Origin: Liquidambar formosana
Taxonomy: Eukaryota; Streptophyta; Magnoliopsida; Saxifragales; Altingiaceae
Length of the DNA stretch: 64,000 bases
Direction of reading: 5' to 3'
Assembly: GCA_039720395.1 (NCBI GenBank)
Contig: CM077833.1
Span: 8,819,036-8,883,035, forward strand
Below the pieces are notes generated by a model that saw only the letters and a program-made list of their open reading frames with translations, ran no database searches and had not been told where the DNA came from. The stretch's first letter is position 1, and each line of letters begins with the position of its first letter. Of this stretch, positions 34,898 to 46,676 are shown in pieces. Both the position numbers and the translations under genes were made by a program.

Positions 34898-36168
34898 ATA
34901 TTTTTGTTTACTTGTGAAATTGAGGGATATTGATGGAATTATGAAAGATATATATATTGGATATTAGTTCATGGTATTGTTTTGTGGAAACTGCGAGTCT
35001 TGGGTTGTATTGCACAGGTTTGGGGTTGCGGGTCCTCGATTGAGAATACTCACACAAGTGAGCAAGTATAGGTTATGGGAACTTGGGTGCAAGCCCTATA
35101 ATCCTCGAGGTAGAACCTTGTATACGTTATTTTGTGCTTGTCTGGAGCTAGGGCTTATTAGCCTAAGATTCAACAATGGATGATACAGTTCTTGATTCCA
35201 TGTTTTCGGATAAGAATGGATTTTTGAACTACGGTTTAAGAAATAATATTTGCAAAACAAGATGAAAACCCACACATAGTTTATGGGAAAATATGTTACT
35301 TCATGATTTTAGAACTATTTAGTACTATATCCCATGTATAGACGTTATATTTTTATAAGTTAAGAGTTCAAAATATTCTTACTGGCCAAACTTCATAGCT
35401 CATTCCTACAGATTTCCAAATTGAGATGGAGGATTCACCAGAGGCGAATGTCTAGTTGATGAGTTGAGATTTGAGTCTCAAAGTTTGCATACTAGCATGG
35501 GCTTGGGTTTTGATAGATGCGTGAGCATTTCATCTTGTTCATGGACATTATTTTATTTTTATTCTCAAACTTCATTACGCACTATTATTATTTTACCAAA
35601 ACAATTTGAATATTTGGATTTGGCTTATATACTAGTGATGTTGGCATTATTATTTTGAAGAATTTGACAGTTGGGTATAATGCGTGAGCATAACATTTCA
35701 CGTTGATTTTATTTGGATTTATTGATGAGCTAGTAAGGTTATTTTTCAAAAATTTATTTCAAAGGGAAAAAATTACACATGGATTTTATCAAAGACTTCC
35801 ACAGCATTTTCTACTCTAAATTGTCCACGTGTTGATCCTCCAGGTATGAGCGTGACAGTTATATGGCCCATCCAACTTGATCATTTGCTCAATTTTGTTT
35901 GCTTAACTAACGTGGCAACCTAATTAATTAACTAATTAATAGTTTCATTAGAACATAACTATTCATAATGGATTGACGTATGTGCCGAGCAAAACGTCAA
36001 TTCAAAAAGCAAATTGAATTGAAAAATAGAGCTCTTTAGCATTTCCTCGACAAATATGGGCGCAAGTGATCCATGACAATTGATATACACTTTATAAGGA
36101 TGTCCCTAGTAGAAATCCTCCCTTGGTGACATTCACAATCAAAGAAAATTTTGGATCGTAGTTACTAG
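34898..36168. other. Degraded LTR-like sequence
   Basis: Shows weak echoes of the LTR at 31835 (a 'gcgagtcttggg' leader, a 'cctcgaggtagaacc' segment and a 'gtatgagcgtgaca' end near 35853) but no clean ends or duplication. Probably an old relic. No gene seen. Confidence 0.3.
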
Positions 36169-37168
36169 TGTTGAGGTTCATGTATGGGTTTGTCTAAAAG
36201 AAAGTGACTTAATATATAAGTAATGAGCTCACTACCAATAGGCTTAAGCCTTTTATTCGAGTATAAGTTTTAAAATCGTATATTGGGTTTGTTGTGTTGA
36301 ATTTGGACTCCTTTATCTCCCCAACAAGTGGTATCAGAGTCAATGATTGACGATTATAGGTGAAACTGTTTAAGCGGTATGCTAGGGGGATGGGCATTTG
36401 GGCTGAAATCAAGGATCGCGGTGCTTGGTGAATTATTGGGTTAGTCCCTCTTTGTAATGATGTGATGTTCCATAAGCAGGACACGGGTCACTTGGCAAGA
36501 GCCAGAGGAATTAAGCGTAATACTTGTGGACATGGATTAGTCTCAAGAGGGAGTTGAACTCGGTTTGGTTTACACAAGGAGGAATTGTTGAGGTTCATGT
36601 AGGTTTGTCCCACATTAGAAGAATAGAATAAAGAAAATAACTTAATATACAATTAATGGGCTCATCACTGGTAAGTTTAGGCTTTTTGTGTGGGTATGAG
36701 TTCTAGACTAGTATATTGGCCCTATTGTGTTGGATTTTGGATTCTCTTATCTCACTAACAAGTGGTATCAAAGCCAATAACTGATGATTCTAAGTGAAAC
36801 TCTCCTAGTGGTGGTGAGTCAGCTAGATGGGCTCTTGAGTTGGAATCGCGGTATTGCGATATTTGGAGAACTATTGGGTTGGTCCCTCCCAATAATGGTG
36901 GGGTGTTCAATTCCGTGAGTATGGCACAACCCATTTGGTAAAGAGTCAAAAGAATTAGCCGTGGTGAATTAGACTCAAGAGGGAGTTGAGCTCAATGTGA
37001 TTTACACGTGAAAGGAAAAATTGTTGAGGTTCACATGTGGGTTACTCCGAAATCGAAAGAAAAAAAGAAAGAAAGTATTGGCTTAATGTACAAGAAATGA
37101 ACTCACCACTGATAGGTATGTGTTCTGATCTCTTGTGTTAGATTTTAGACTTCCTTATCTTCCCAGCA
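36169..37168 (+). mobile_element. Tandem TRIM: LTR-internal-LTR-internal-LTR
   Basis: Three LTRs at 36169-36326, 36586-36760 and 37022-37168, starting TGTTGAGGTTCA and ending CCAACA, CTAACA or CCAGCA. Two internal regions begin agtggtatcagag/agtggtatcaaag (primer site) and end in a gaggaat or aaggaaaaat purine tract. The internal regions share ordered segments (a tggaatcgcggt-type motif, an actattgggttggtccctcc-type motif, an agagggagttgag motif). Outer flanks actag and ccaaa do not match. Confidence 0.85.
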
Positions 37169-37627
37169 CCAAAGGGCTTTCCAAATCTAGTATTTGGGGC
37201 CAATTTCACTTCTTAGCTAAGACATTGGCTGATTTGGTAGTAAATTCATAATTAGGTGATTCCTCCCTTGTCAATTGCTTTGGACTGTAGACTGTCTCCA
37301 TTTTAAAATTTCAATTTATCCTCGTTTACTAATTTGGGGTGGAGCCAAAATTAACATACGAAGATACCATCCAAGGTAAAGTGTGCTGATGTTTTACTGT
37401 TTTCTTACCATTAAGAAAAAAGCCCAAAAAAAAAAAAAAAAAAAAAAAGGGAAAAACTTTCTCGGCATTTATTGTTTCTTTACTTAATCGTTTTTAGGTT
37501 GCAGTGTTGTACCTACTTTGGTTGGTGTAGCCGTATAGCATAATTTTCTTTTTTTTTTGGTTCCCGATGCAGCACGCTAAAGCCATACGCATTTTCCAAA
37601 TATACGTATGCACCATGGGCTTCTTCC
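37169..37627. other. Unassigned intergenic sequence
   Basis: AT-rich with a poly-A run at about 37424-37448. No ORF, terminal repeat or RNA gene recognised. Confidence 0.4.
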
Positions 37628-38020
37628 TGTTGAATTGAGATTTTATTTTATTTTAGTTATTTTTATTAGTTTTCATTATTTTGTTTTATTTAATTATTAT
37701 TTTATTAGTTTTCTAGTTAATTCTTACTTGTTTTAGTAGAATTAGGTTTTCTTGTTCTAGTAGAATTAAGTTTTCTTATTAGTTTTCTATATAAGGAGAT
37801 GTAAGCTTTATGGCAAACAGTTTAGTTCAGACTTTGGTTATTTTGATTAATAATATTGAGAGAGAGTTTCTCCTTTATTTTCCTATTTTCGTATTCTTAA
37901 GAGAATATTGATTGTGGTTGCCTACTATCTGATATTGTTCTTGTGACAATCAACAAATTGGTAGAAACTTATTGATTAATTTGGTGAGCTAGTCTCGACC
38001 GTGTATTTTCCGTTGCATCA
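37628..38020 (+). mobile_element. Short solo LTR
   Basis: 393 bp starting TGTTGAATTGAGATTTT and ending GTTGCATCA, with flanks cttcc and gttcc (4 of 5 match). It has a CTATATAAGG box at about 37787 followed by a gagagagag leader, the usual U3/R layout. Family inferred as a small LTR retroelement; the coding partner is not in the window. Confidence 0.55.
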
Positions 38021-38692
38021 GTTCCCCAAGGTGTTGCCCAGGTTTTACCCAGGACTAATCTTTTGAGGTATTGTCGGGCGTATAGCATAATTTGTCACAA
38101 CAAAAAACAGAGAAAAAAAAGAGAGAGAAAAGAAATGGACAGAGATGTTGTAATTTTATTGCATTTTCCTTTGTGGTCCAACTTTGGTAGCTCAAGAAGT
38201 GTTTTTGAAGACTAGAAAACTCTGTGGATCAATGGACCTTAGGCTTGAAGTAATTGAAGGTAGTTGGACTTTGTTCTGGCATGAAAAGAGGCTTCTTGAC
38301 AATTGTGGTCAGTTAGCGTATACAAATATTTTTTATGGAACAAAATCATGGGGCATTGGGGTTCACCTTCAAATGTTAAATTATGCCCGCAGTTAAATCA
38401 ATGTTTGGGTTGCAATGGCAAAAAAAGGAAAAAAGAAAAAAAGAAGCTATTTTAGTGTCCATTTTTATTTTTATCCGTGTTTCATTTTGAGACCTCAACA
38501 AACAAATATGCCAGGCAGTTTATATGTTTATACTCTACATGATGCGAATTAACTATTTTCTAGTTTCATCCCATGCCACAAAGATAAGTTCTTTTTTTCT
38601 TTTTTTTTTATTGTCCCAAAATGTTTCACTGTGAAAAGTCAATTTATAAATTTTCCCCTCTTTCCCATATTATACTTTATTACACCAAGAAT
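38021..38692. other. Unassigned intergenic sequence
   Basis: AT-rich, with a 70-residue ORF at 38184-38396 that has no recognised domain. Nothing else is supported. Confidence 0.35.
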
Positions 38693-38947
38693 TATTTTTT
38701 ATTTTTTATTTTTTTTGGGATAACGAAAAAGCCCTTTAGGCAAATCCCGAACCCATACAAGATTTTACAACTCATATGGATCAAGTAAATTAAAGGCTCT
38801 TAAGACTCATATGGATCAAGTAAATTAAAGGCCCTTAAGAACCATAGATCCTTGTGGGTGGATCCAAGGGGTTTAGCAAGAATTGAACTCAGGACTTTCG
38901 CTTCCTAAGACGAGATCCCTTGCCAAACTGAGCTATCCCATGAGATT
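38693..38947 (-). mobile_element. tRNA-derived SINE with 10-bp target duplication
   Basis: On the minus strand the 5' head reads GGGATAGCTCAGTTTGGCAAG, a pol III box A. It is followed about 35 bp later by GAGTTCAATTC, a box B-like element, as in a tRNA gene. The body contains a direct repeat (ctttaatttacttgatcc twice) and ends in a T/A-rich tail. Flanks caccaagaat are identical at 38683-38692 and 38948-38957. The length (255 bp) fits a plant SINE. It lies about 930 bp upstream of the MATE pseudogene. Confidence 0.85.
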
Positions 38948-38957
38948 CACCAAGAAT

Positions 38958-39873
38958 AACTTTAAACACAACTAATGCATTAATAGTAACATAAGGGTAC
39001 TTTAGGAAAGAAAAAGTTGAATGATACCAATTCAATACATCAATTGCTTTTCTTAATTGATTTGTGTGCTGTTAGAATTTATTCAATATGATGTTCTTTT
39101 TATATTCACAGCGTGTGTAATATATTGAGATATCAAACATACTTACTATGATTTGATGATAATCCTGCCATTAATGCGTTATAAACTTTGTTGGCACAAT
39201 GATGGTGGCTGCAAAAGACCGTATGTTTTTAGGAGAGAAAAAAAAAAAAACTCTCAACCCTAATTCAGGAATAACTTAATAACAACATAATGGGCTTATT
39301 ATTATTTATATATAGGATGAAAGTAGGGGCTTTCCCCATCTGTACAATATAGTTGGCCTATCCTATTATGGGCCCATAAACAAAATAGTACAATAAATGA
39401 CAATGTTAGTCCACATCATAAGATAAATACAACATATGCTTCAAAGAGGCTTATCTTTATGTAAGACGAATGGAGTATATAATTATAGTGGCAAATCCCA
39501 TAAAGAAGAGCCAACCCCATACTTTCTTTATGTTACCTTCAATTCTTGTAAGTTTGTTAGAAATGAACACAGAAGAGAGTGGAAGAGGCACTCCCTTTAG
39601 TGATCATGATCAAGATCCAACTATGTTCATTTATCATATACGTAAAGCCGCGCGATAAAGATGACCGAACACTAGACTTCTTTATTTAGATTTCTTGTTA
39701 CTTTTTTGGGGGGAAATAAACACAGAAGAAGGTGGATGAGTCACTTACCATAATGGGATTCAAAGTGAAGCCACTAAAGGTGACCCATGCAGCTCCAGAC
39801 TTTTATATACCATTCTAGTGACTTTTTTATCAAAAAATATATCAGACCAACTGCCTGAGAGGGAAGAGAGGAA
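38958..39873. other. 5' flank of the MATE pseudogene
   Basis: AT-rich host sequence. A possible leader lies just before the ATG at 39874 (TTTTATATACC at about 39800). A 62-residue ORF at 39470 is not supported as a gene. Confidence 0.35.
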
Positions 39874-42800
39874 ATGGGTGCCAAGTTGGGGGCCTATGTG
39901 AAAGAGCTTAAGAGAGTGAGCTGCATAGCAGCACCACTAGTGGCAGTCACGGTGTTGCAGTACCTCTTGCAGGTTTTGTCGGTGATGATGGTTGGACATC
40001 TTGATGAACTCTCACTTTCTGCAGTGTCCATCGCCTCCTCTTTCACCAGTGTTACCGGCTTCAGTATTCTTGTAAGGTTTTGTTTCTTTTCCTCCTCTGG
40101 TAGGAGTCATGCTTCTTACGTACCAACAGAAGTGCCCTGCCTTCATTGAAATATGCCTATTTAACAAGAAATATGTAGTGGCAAGAAGCTGATCTTTTCT
40201 TTTTAGAAAGCATTTACTAAATTCTCAAGGCCACTAGAAAGCTAAAACTATCTTTAATTACATTAATTATAAGGCCAAAGCTGTAATAGTATAGCGATAA
40301 AGGCAACCAGAGGGGAGGGATGCTATATTGTCTATTATTTTCACTGACTCAAAATCTTAAAAGAAAGAAGGAAAAAAAAAAAAAAAAACTATTTCCCCGA
40401 TTTTGCACTTTGGATTTGCACAGTTACAAGATGTTAATTGACGAGCTTTAGAGTTCAAATTATCAACCAATCACCCATGTGATCATGAAAGCGTATATTT
40501 AACTGGGAGTTGCCTACTTGTCTGGATAAATGAATGTGATGTCAGATTATCCATGGTTTGATGACCAAACACACTTAAGAAGCCGTAAACCATTGCATGT
40601 ATGCTAAGAGAATCAGCTCAGAATTTTGAGCTTGTCTTGTCCAAATTAAACCAAAACTGGACAAAATAAGATGCACTGACTCAATCAATGAAAATTTTCT
40701 AGAGATGTTGTGAGTTTTGATCATGCCTAATCAAGGACTTACTGCCAAGCAGTTTGGAATGGCTGGTGCACTGGAGATCGACTCTATGCGGACAAGCTTA
40801 TGGAGCAGAGCAATATCAAAAGCTAGGAATTTATACTTACAGCGTCATCATCTCTCTCATTCCCGTTTGTCTCCCAATATCTCTCCTATGGATATTCACA
40901 GACAAGATACTAATATTCGTAGGCCAAGACCATGCAATCTCACTTGAAGCCCGCAAATACTCAATTTGGCTCATCCCGAACCTATTTTCCTATGCTATAC
41001 TTCAATCACTGATTTGCTACTTCCAAACTCAGAGTTTGATCCTTCCAATGCTCTTCAGCGCTTGTGAAACTCTATGTTTCCATATACCTCTTTGTTGGGC
41101 TCTAATATTTAAACTGGAATTAGGAAGCATTAGAGCTGCATTAGCCATTGGTTTATCATATTGGTTGAATGTGATCTTTCTTGGGTTTTATGTGAAGTAC
41201 TCTTCTTCCTGTGAGAAAACTCGTGTTCAATTCTCAAAGGATGTTTTCCCATGTATTGGGGAGTTCTTACGTCTCGCTTTTCCTTCTGCAGTAATGGTTT
41301 GGTAATTCCTCCATTCTTTTGTATGAAACAGATGTGCTCTTGGTTCCTCTTTGTTTTTTCCTTTTTTTTAAATTTTAATTTGTTATTTTTGGTCCCTAAT
41401 ATTTTCTTGTCTTGAATGGTGGTCATATGAGGTGCTTATTTTGCTGTCTGGGCTTTTACGGAATCCAAAACTGGAGACTTCAGTGCTTTCTATATAGTAT
41501 TCTTGTTTTCTGTGCTTCCTGTATTTGATGATTTGGGGATTTTTAACAGATTGCTTCTAATTTCTCTGTCAATGTGAGCAGCCTCATAGTCACTACAGTT
41601 CATTACTTCATACCATATGGGCTTGGGGCAACTGCAAGGTTTGCTTGAAACCTGTTTTCTAAGCACATTGCTATCTATGTATGACACTCATCGCTCTGCA
41701 TACATGTATGTATGATTTGAAAAGACAAAATCGACCATTTCAATTTGTAGCACTCGGGTTTCAAATGAATTAGGAGCTGGGAACCCGCAGGCGGCTGAAG
41801 TGGCTGTTTCGGCAGTAATGGTTCTTGCAGTTGTAGAGGTGGTTATTGTAAGTACAACTCTCTTCTGTTGCCGCTACATCTTGGGATGTGCATTCAGCAG
41901 TGAGAAGGAAATTGTGGATCATGTCACAAGCATGGTTCCTCTGATTTGTCTGTCAATTATCATGGACAGCTTGCAGGCAGTACTTTCTGGTTAGTTGCCT
42001 ACCTCCCTGTCATGAACTATCTTCCTTCAAACACTGGCTTATAGTTTTTGGGAAACAAGCTACCAAAGGAAAAAGAAAAAAAGGGAAGTGTTTTTGGGAG
42101 GATCGTTTAGAAAGAATCACTTTTATCACTTCAAGTTAAAAGTATCCTAAAAATCTCAGGTAGCTTAACCTTAATTAGCATCTATCATATGTCTAGTGTT
42201 AATACCATAAATCATCATGTTTGGAAGCTTTGAACCATATAATTGGAAAATGCTTCATATTTTCTCTGTAAAAGCTAAAGAAAAATACGAAGAAGTCGAT
42301 CTATTGTTTGCAATAAAAATGGCAAAATCAGATGGTATCACCTGATCAAAGCGATGGTACAAACATTTGAGGTAAGACACATTTTGTTATCTAGTCCTAG
42401 AGTCTTTTTCTTGCTAGTCCAATGTTCAAGAAATAAATGTTTGAATGCTCAAATCTAAGATCACATTTCATTTTAAGAACTCCACCTCACCCTCGAAGTA
42501 AACTTCTTTCTAGGGAATGTTATAAATGGGGTCACTTCAAGGGGTCAGAAAGAAGTATATATTCTGTTAGCACTCAAAGCCCAAGCTCTCTATTGTGAAC
42601 ATTTTCCTTACTGAATCACACACATACTGTTATTTTCTGCTTTGCATCAGGGGTTACTAGAGGAAGTGGGTAGCAGCATATAGGCGCCTATGTCAATCTT
42701 GGGTTATTTGGTTGGGGCTCCTGTAGCTGCTGTATTGGCTTTCTTCTTACATTTAAGAGGGAAGGGCCTTTGGATTGGATTAGCAACGGGGTCCCCTGTA

Positions 42801-42999
42801 CAAGCAACTCTGCTTGCTCTCATAACAAGTTTCACAAATTGGAATAAACAGGTTTTTAATCCAAAAATTCCTCTTGGATCTCTATGAAGTTTTCGTTTCC
42901 TAGGCACGTACTTAATGCTCCATTTGGAGGAAAATAAAAGAAAATTTCGATCAGCATTTTCTGGCTAGTAAACCCAAGGAAATTTTGGGCCCAAAAAAG

Positions 43000-43033
<34 letters not shown>

Positions 43034-43171
43034 AAAGGAAATTTAGATTTTTGTGACAGGTTTCTAGGCTTGTTGGACTAAAGCCAGCTTTAAGTGCTGA
43101 GTTAAATTTATATGTGAACATTGTAGGCATCAAAGGCGAGGGAGAGGATACTTGAGGGCGATTCTGAGTAA
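39874..43171 (+). pseudogene. MATE (DTX/DETOXIFICATION) efflux transporter pseudogene, seven exons
   Basis: Exons traced at 39874-40071, 40753-41301, 41410-41496, 41582-41638, 41751-41989, 42651-42851 and 43127-43171. Together they cover the whole MATE fold: an N-terminal MMVGHLDELSLSA segment, CGQAYGAEQY in exon 2, LEWWSYE in exon 3, TRVSNELGAGN in exon 5, QHIGAY and LHLRGKGLWIG in exon 6, and KARERILEG at the end. The family exports small organic compounds or metal chelates across plant membranes with H+ antiport. Lesions: a 4-bp insertion in exon 2 (about 40777-40780), a non-AG acceptor before exon 3 (tg at 41408-41409), TAG for Trp at 42671-42673, and a 5-bp deletion after 42703. The other introns keep GT-AG. 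The lesion set makes function very unlikely, unless some are sequencing errors. Confidence 0.85.
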
Positions 43172-43242
43172 AGAAGGGATTGAGTTGAAGGAGCAAAATA
43201 TTATTGGCAAGCTGCTATATCAGATGCCATTATAGCTGATAT

Positions 43243-44500
43243 TAGGTCTTGTTTGGGAAAATTATAACTTTTGCTTTTAGTCAAAAGGAGAAGAGAATCA
43301 GAAGTTACAAGTAGCAAAAAAGAATCAGTTTCTGTTTGGAAACTGTATTTCAAAAGTGCTGTTAGAGTTGGAAGTGATTTTTTGTTTGTTTGGGAAGAAC
43401 ATTTGCTGAAGTTGTTATAACCTTGAATTGACTGAATTATCCTCATAATAATTTTTCTTCTTTATGTATTTTTTTTTTCTTTATTTGGTATTAGTAGTGA
43501 ATTTTTTTTTTTTTTTTTTTTTTTATAAATATTAATGATTGGGGGTATCCTAGGCCATACTTTTATTGAAATTTTAACTTAGACCATTCCCCTAACAGCC
43601 CAAGTGAGACATCGCTTACCCACACAAACAACAAAAGTGGCAAGGCGTCAAAACGATAATTTCTGAAAAACACACACAAGACTTAACCGCTTGGCCAACC
43701 CCACAAAAATGTATTACTAGGGATTTTGCTTTTTTTTTCTTTTTCTTTTTTTTTTCTTGCTTAAAATAAAGGGGAAAAAAAAAGAAGCATGAATTGATAT
43801 TTTTTTAAAAAATTATTACAAATCCAAATTTTATAAAATCAATTCTTGAAAAAATTCCAACAAGTATAAATCAATGAATATAGGAAGCGAGGGGAAAAAA
43901 AAATTTGAATTTTAAATTAGGATCCTACAATCCAAGTTGGTTGAAATTACCAACATATTGATGTCAGCAGGAGAAAGGAGCACAACTGCAGGAGAGGAGA
44001 AAACTTGGGTCTAAGGTAGGGGATTTGGATTTGGTGCAGTTGTTGCATGGTGTAGTAAACGTAAGATCAATATTGACACATGGCAAGGAGGATAAATGGA
44101 TGGCTGAAATTCAAGAGATGTATTTTGACCCCCAACGCCTAACAACCTTCCATTTCTCCTCTTTTCCCATGTGTCATCGATTCTACATTTATTGTACCAT
44201 GCAGTAAAAGTAGCCAACTGCACCAAATCCGAATCCCTAAGGTGGGGGCTATCATCGTTTTGTTAAAGAATATGGGTAGAAAAAATTGTTTCCATACTCA
44301 AACATTAAGGGTAGTTTTGGAAATATGAAAAGTTATTAAAATTCTCTACAAAAGTTGACGCCTTGATTTTGATTAGAAGCTTCAGGCAATCTACTTATTA
44401 TAGAATTACTTTTTGAATTAAAAAATTATTATGATTTAGGTTACCAAATAAGACCAAAAGCGATTTTAGACTATTTAAAAGCTTATCCAAATAAGGCCTA
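43243..44500. mobile_element. Possible TIR element containing a smaller one
   Basis: The left end taggtcttgtttggg and the inverted right end taggccttatttgga match at 12 of 15 positions. They are followed on both sides by a related AT-rich 'aacttttgctttt'-type stretch. No target duplication was found, so the call is tentative. The interior has long T runs and the TIR element at 44018-44236. Confidence 0.35.
44018..44236. mobile_element. MITE-like element with ~24-bp terminal inverted repeats
   Basis: The left end ggggatttggatttggtgc and the inverted right end ggattcggatttggtgc pair over about 24 bp (through cagttg). Both are flanked by ctaaggt (44011-44017 and 44237-44243). A 7-8 bp duplication with this size fits a non-autonomous hAT-like or related element. 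No coding capacity. Confidence 0.75.
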
Positions 44501-44652
44501 AGTTCTGAAAATAACGTTCTATGTGAGGTGGTATGATTTATCATGGGAACCCAACACAGGCTCCCTTACAACCCAACTTGAACACTCCGCGCGAGTTTAA
44601 CCCACCCCACACGCATGTACCTATGCCCAACCTCCTTTTTTTTTTTTTTTTT

Positions 44653-44694
<42 letters not shown>

Positions 44695-45926
44695 AATTAT
44701 TAATAATAATGACAATTATATTTTTTTTTTTAAAAAAACATTGAAATAGATAGGTATGTCTCTCAACAAGTAATTTCAGATGGATGCGACTCAATTAGAG
44801 CCAAACTAAAACCCCAATTAGAGCAATTCGGGGCTGATTCATAAGTTAGGGTCAAATATGTTCAGAGCTACTTTACATAGTTTGATCATTAACGCAACCT
44901 CTTTCATGTCTTACAGTGATCAGTCGTTAGTGACTATTTTGAGCAGTTACAAGAAATCACACGCAACTGCAGAAAGTCATAATTGACCATTGGCTCTAAT
45001 AACTCACAAGTGATAAAAATATTTATTTTCCCTATTACAGAAAATGATTTTTCTTAAACTTCTACTTTCAATAAAAAGGGGAGAATTTTTATCTATTTTA
45101 TATTTATTATGGTTTTTTACCACAAAAGATTTACAAACCCCCGTAAGCGGAAGGTTTAGCCCCAATTTTAGTCTTTTGACTTTTTGAGTATTGTGAAGAG
45201 CTTTTTTGGATTTGGGCTTTCATTTCTAGAAGTCTGTATGGTGTATGGCCTCCTTGGGATGTTAAAAGTATCGTACAACCAAATATTAAACATGGTTTGA
45301 CTTGGAAATTTTGGAACATCTGACCTTGTTGAACCAAGCGAGCCAACCACCCAGTTGGAGGTCGGTATGCCATTTTGGTTTCCAGCTCTTTGCCAGATAA
45401 TACTTTTAACTTTTTAAAATCTAATACACATTTTTAACACGTTTAAAAGTTGCATGTTTCTCCAAGACCATATATATACAATTTGGTAAAGTCTTTGCTA
45501 AAAGTAGATGACTTAGTATGACCCATGGTTTTTTAAGTACCTTGACCCTAAAGTCTTGAGTCTTGACTTAGTCGGCCCATTTTGGAATTAAAAGATGGGC
45601 CCAAATTAAATTGAGAATGTTATTTATTTATTTATTTCATGGTAAAGCTACCACCTACTTCACATTGATTAAAGACATCTTCATCTGGTGTTTGTCCCAA
45701 AATGAGTGAAAAGTCGAATCAAAGCCTTTCCGTTTCTTGAAGTATAAGTTTAAAGAATTACTAATCTACCTCTTTGGGGTTAATTTGAGAATAGATTTGG
45801 ATTGTGATAAATAATATTCTCTTGGAAACTTAGCTTAAACAAAATTAATATAACTGAAATATTAGCCAATTTTTAGTTTATTTACCTTTTTGATTCATTT
45901 AACAAAAATGTTGGAAGATATATTTG
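44501..45926. other. Intergenic sequence with one unassigned ORF
   Basis: Contains the TA microsatellite below and an 80-residue minus-strand ORF at 45131-45373 that starts MAYRPPTGWLARL. The second half is Lys/Ser-rich. It has no domain that I recognise and no visible promoter, so it is left uncalled. Nothing else is supported. Confidence 0.3.
44655..44691. repeat. (TA)n microsatellite
   Basis: About 18 uninterrupted TA units preceded by a T run. Likely length-variable between individuals. Confidence 0.95.
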
Positions 45927-46676
45927 AAGAACAGTGCTATAGGAAGCACATTTCATACAGCAACATGATGTAATATGCCTACGTCAGCCTCTAATCAGGT
46001 GTGAAAAAAAAAAAAAAAAAAAAAAACCCTCCCTTCATGATGCACCCCTCAGCTCTCTGACAAACCCCCTTGTCCCTCCGACGAACCCCTTACCCCTCTG
46101 GTCAATCCCAACCTTCTCCCTTCAATGAACCAAACCAAAAAAGAAAAAAATCTCTCCCTTCCTTGACGAACCCCACAGCTCTTCGACAAACCTTCCCACG
46201 AATCTTACCAATAAATAAATAAATAAATAAAACAACAACAACAAAATAAAGCAAAAAAAGAAATCCATGGCCATGGCTCGCTCATTGTAACACAAAACAC
46301 AAAATTTTTCACAAATAAATTCAAAACACTGATAATTTCATATTTATCATAGATAAAATCAATAATTTATCATATAGAAGCCATGGCAACCATGAATTTC
46401 TCAGATAAATTCAACAAAATTCAACACAAAGAGAAAAATTGGAAGTGGAGAACGAAAGAGAGAGAAAGAAGGGAGGTTATCTTACCTATTGAAAGGGTTC
46501 ACCATCATCGTCGGAGTGAAGTAGAGGCGAATCTACAACGGCAATGTCGTCGGCAATTCACATGCCTTTTTGGTGTTTTAGAGGCTCATATCTCAAGGTG
46601 AAGCTTTAGATCTAGTGAAAAGCTTTTGGGTGCCAGATTGTTGGACATGGTGGTTGACTACGATGAGGAGACCTTC

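Noticed and set aside
43570..43720. tRNA-like head (ggttggccaagcggttaag on the minus strand)
   Set aside because: Resembles a Leu/Ser-type box A, but I could not find a convincing box B or flanking duplication.
45131..45373. Minus-strand ORF starting MAYRPPTGWLARL
   Set aside because: Looks non-random at the N-terminus, but no family is recognised and a second overlapping frame is also open.
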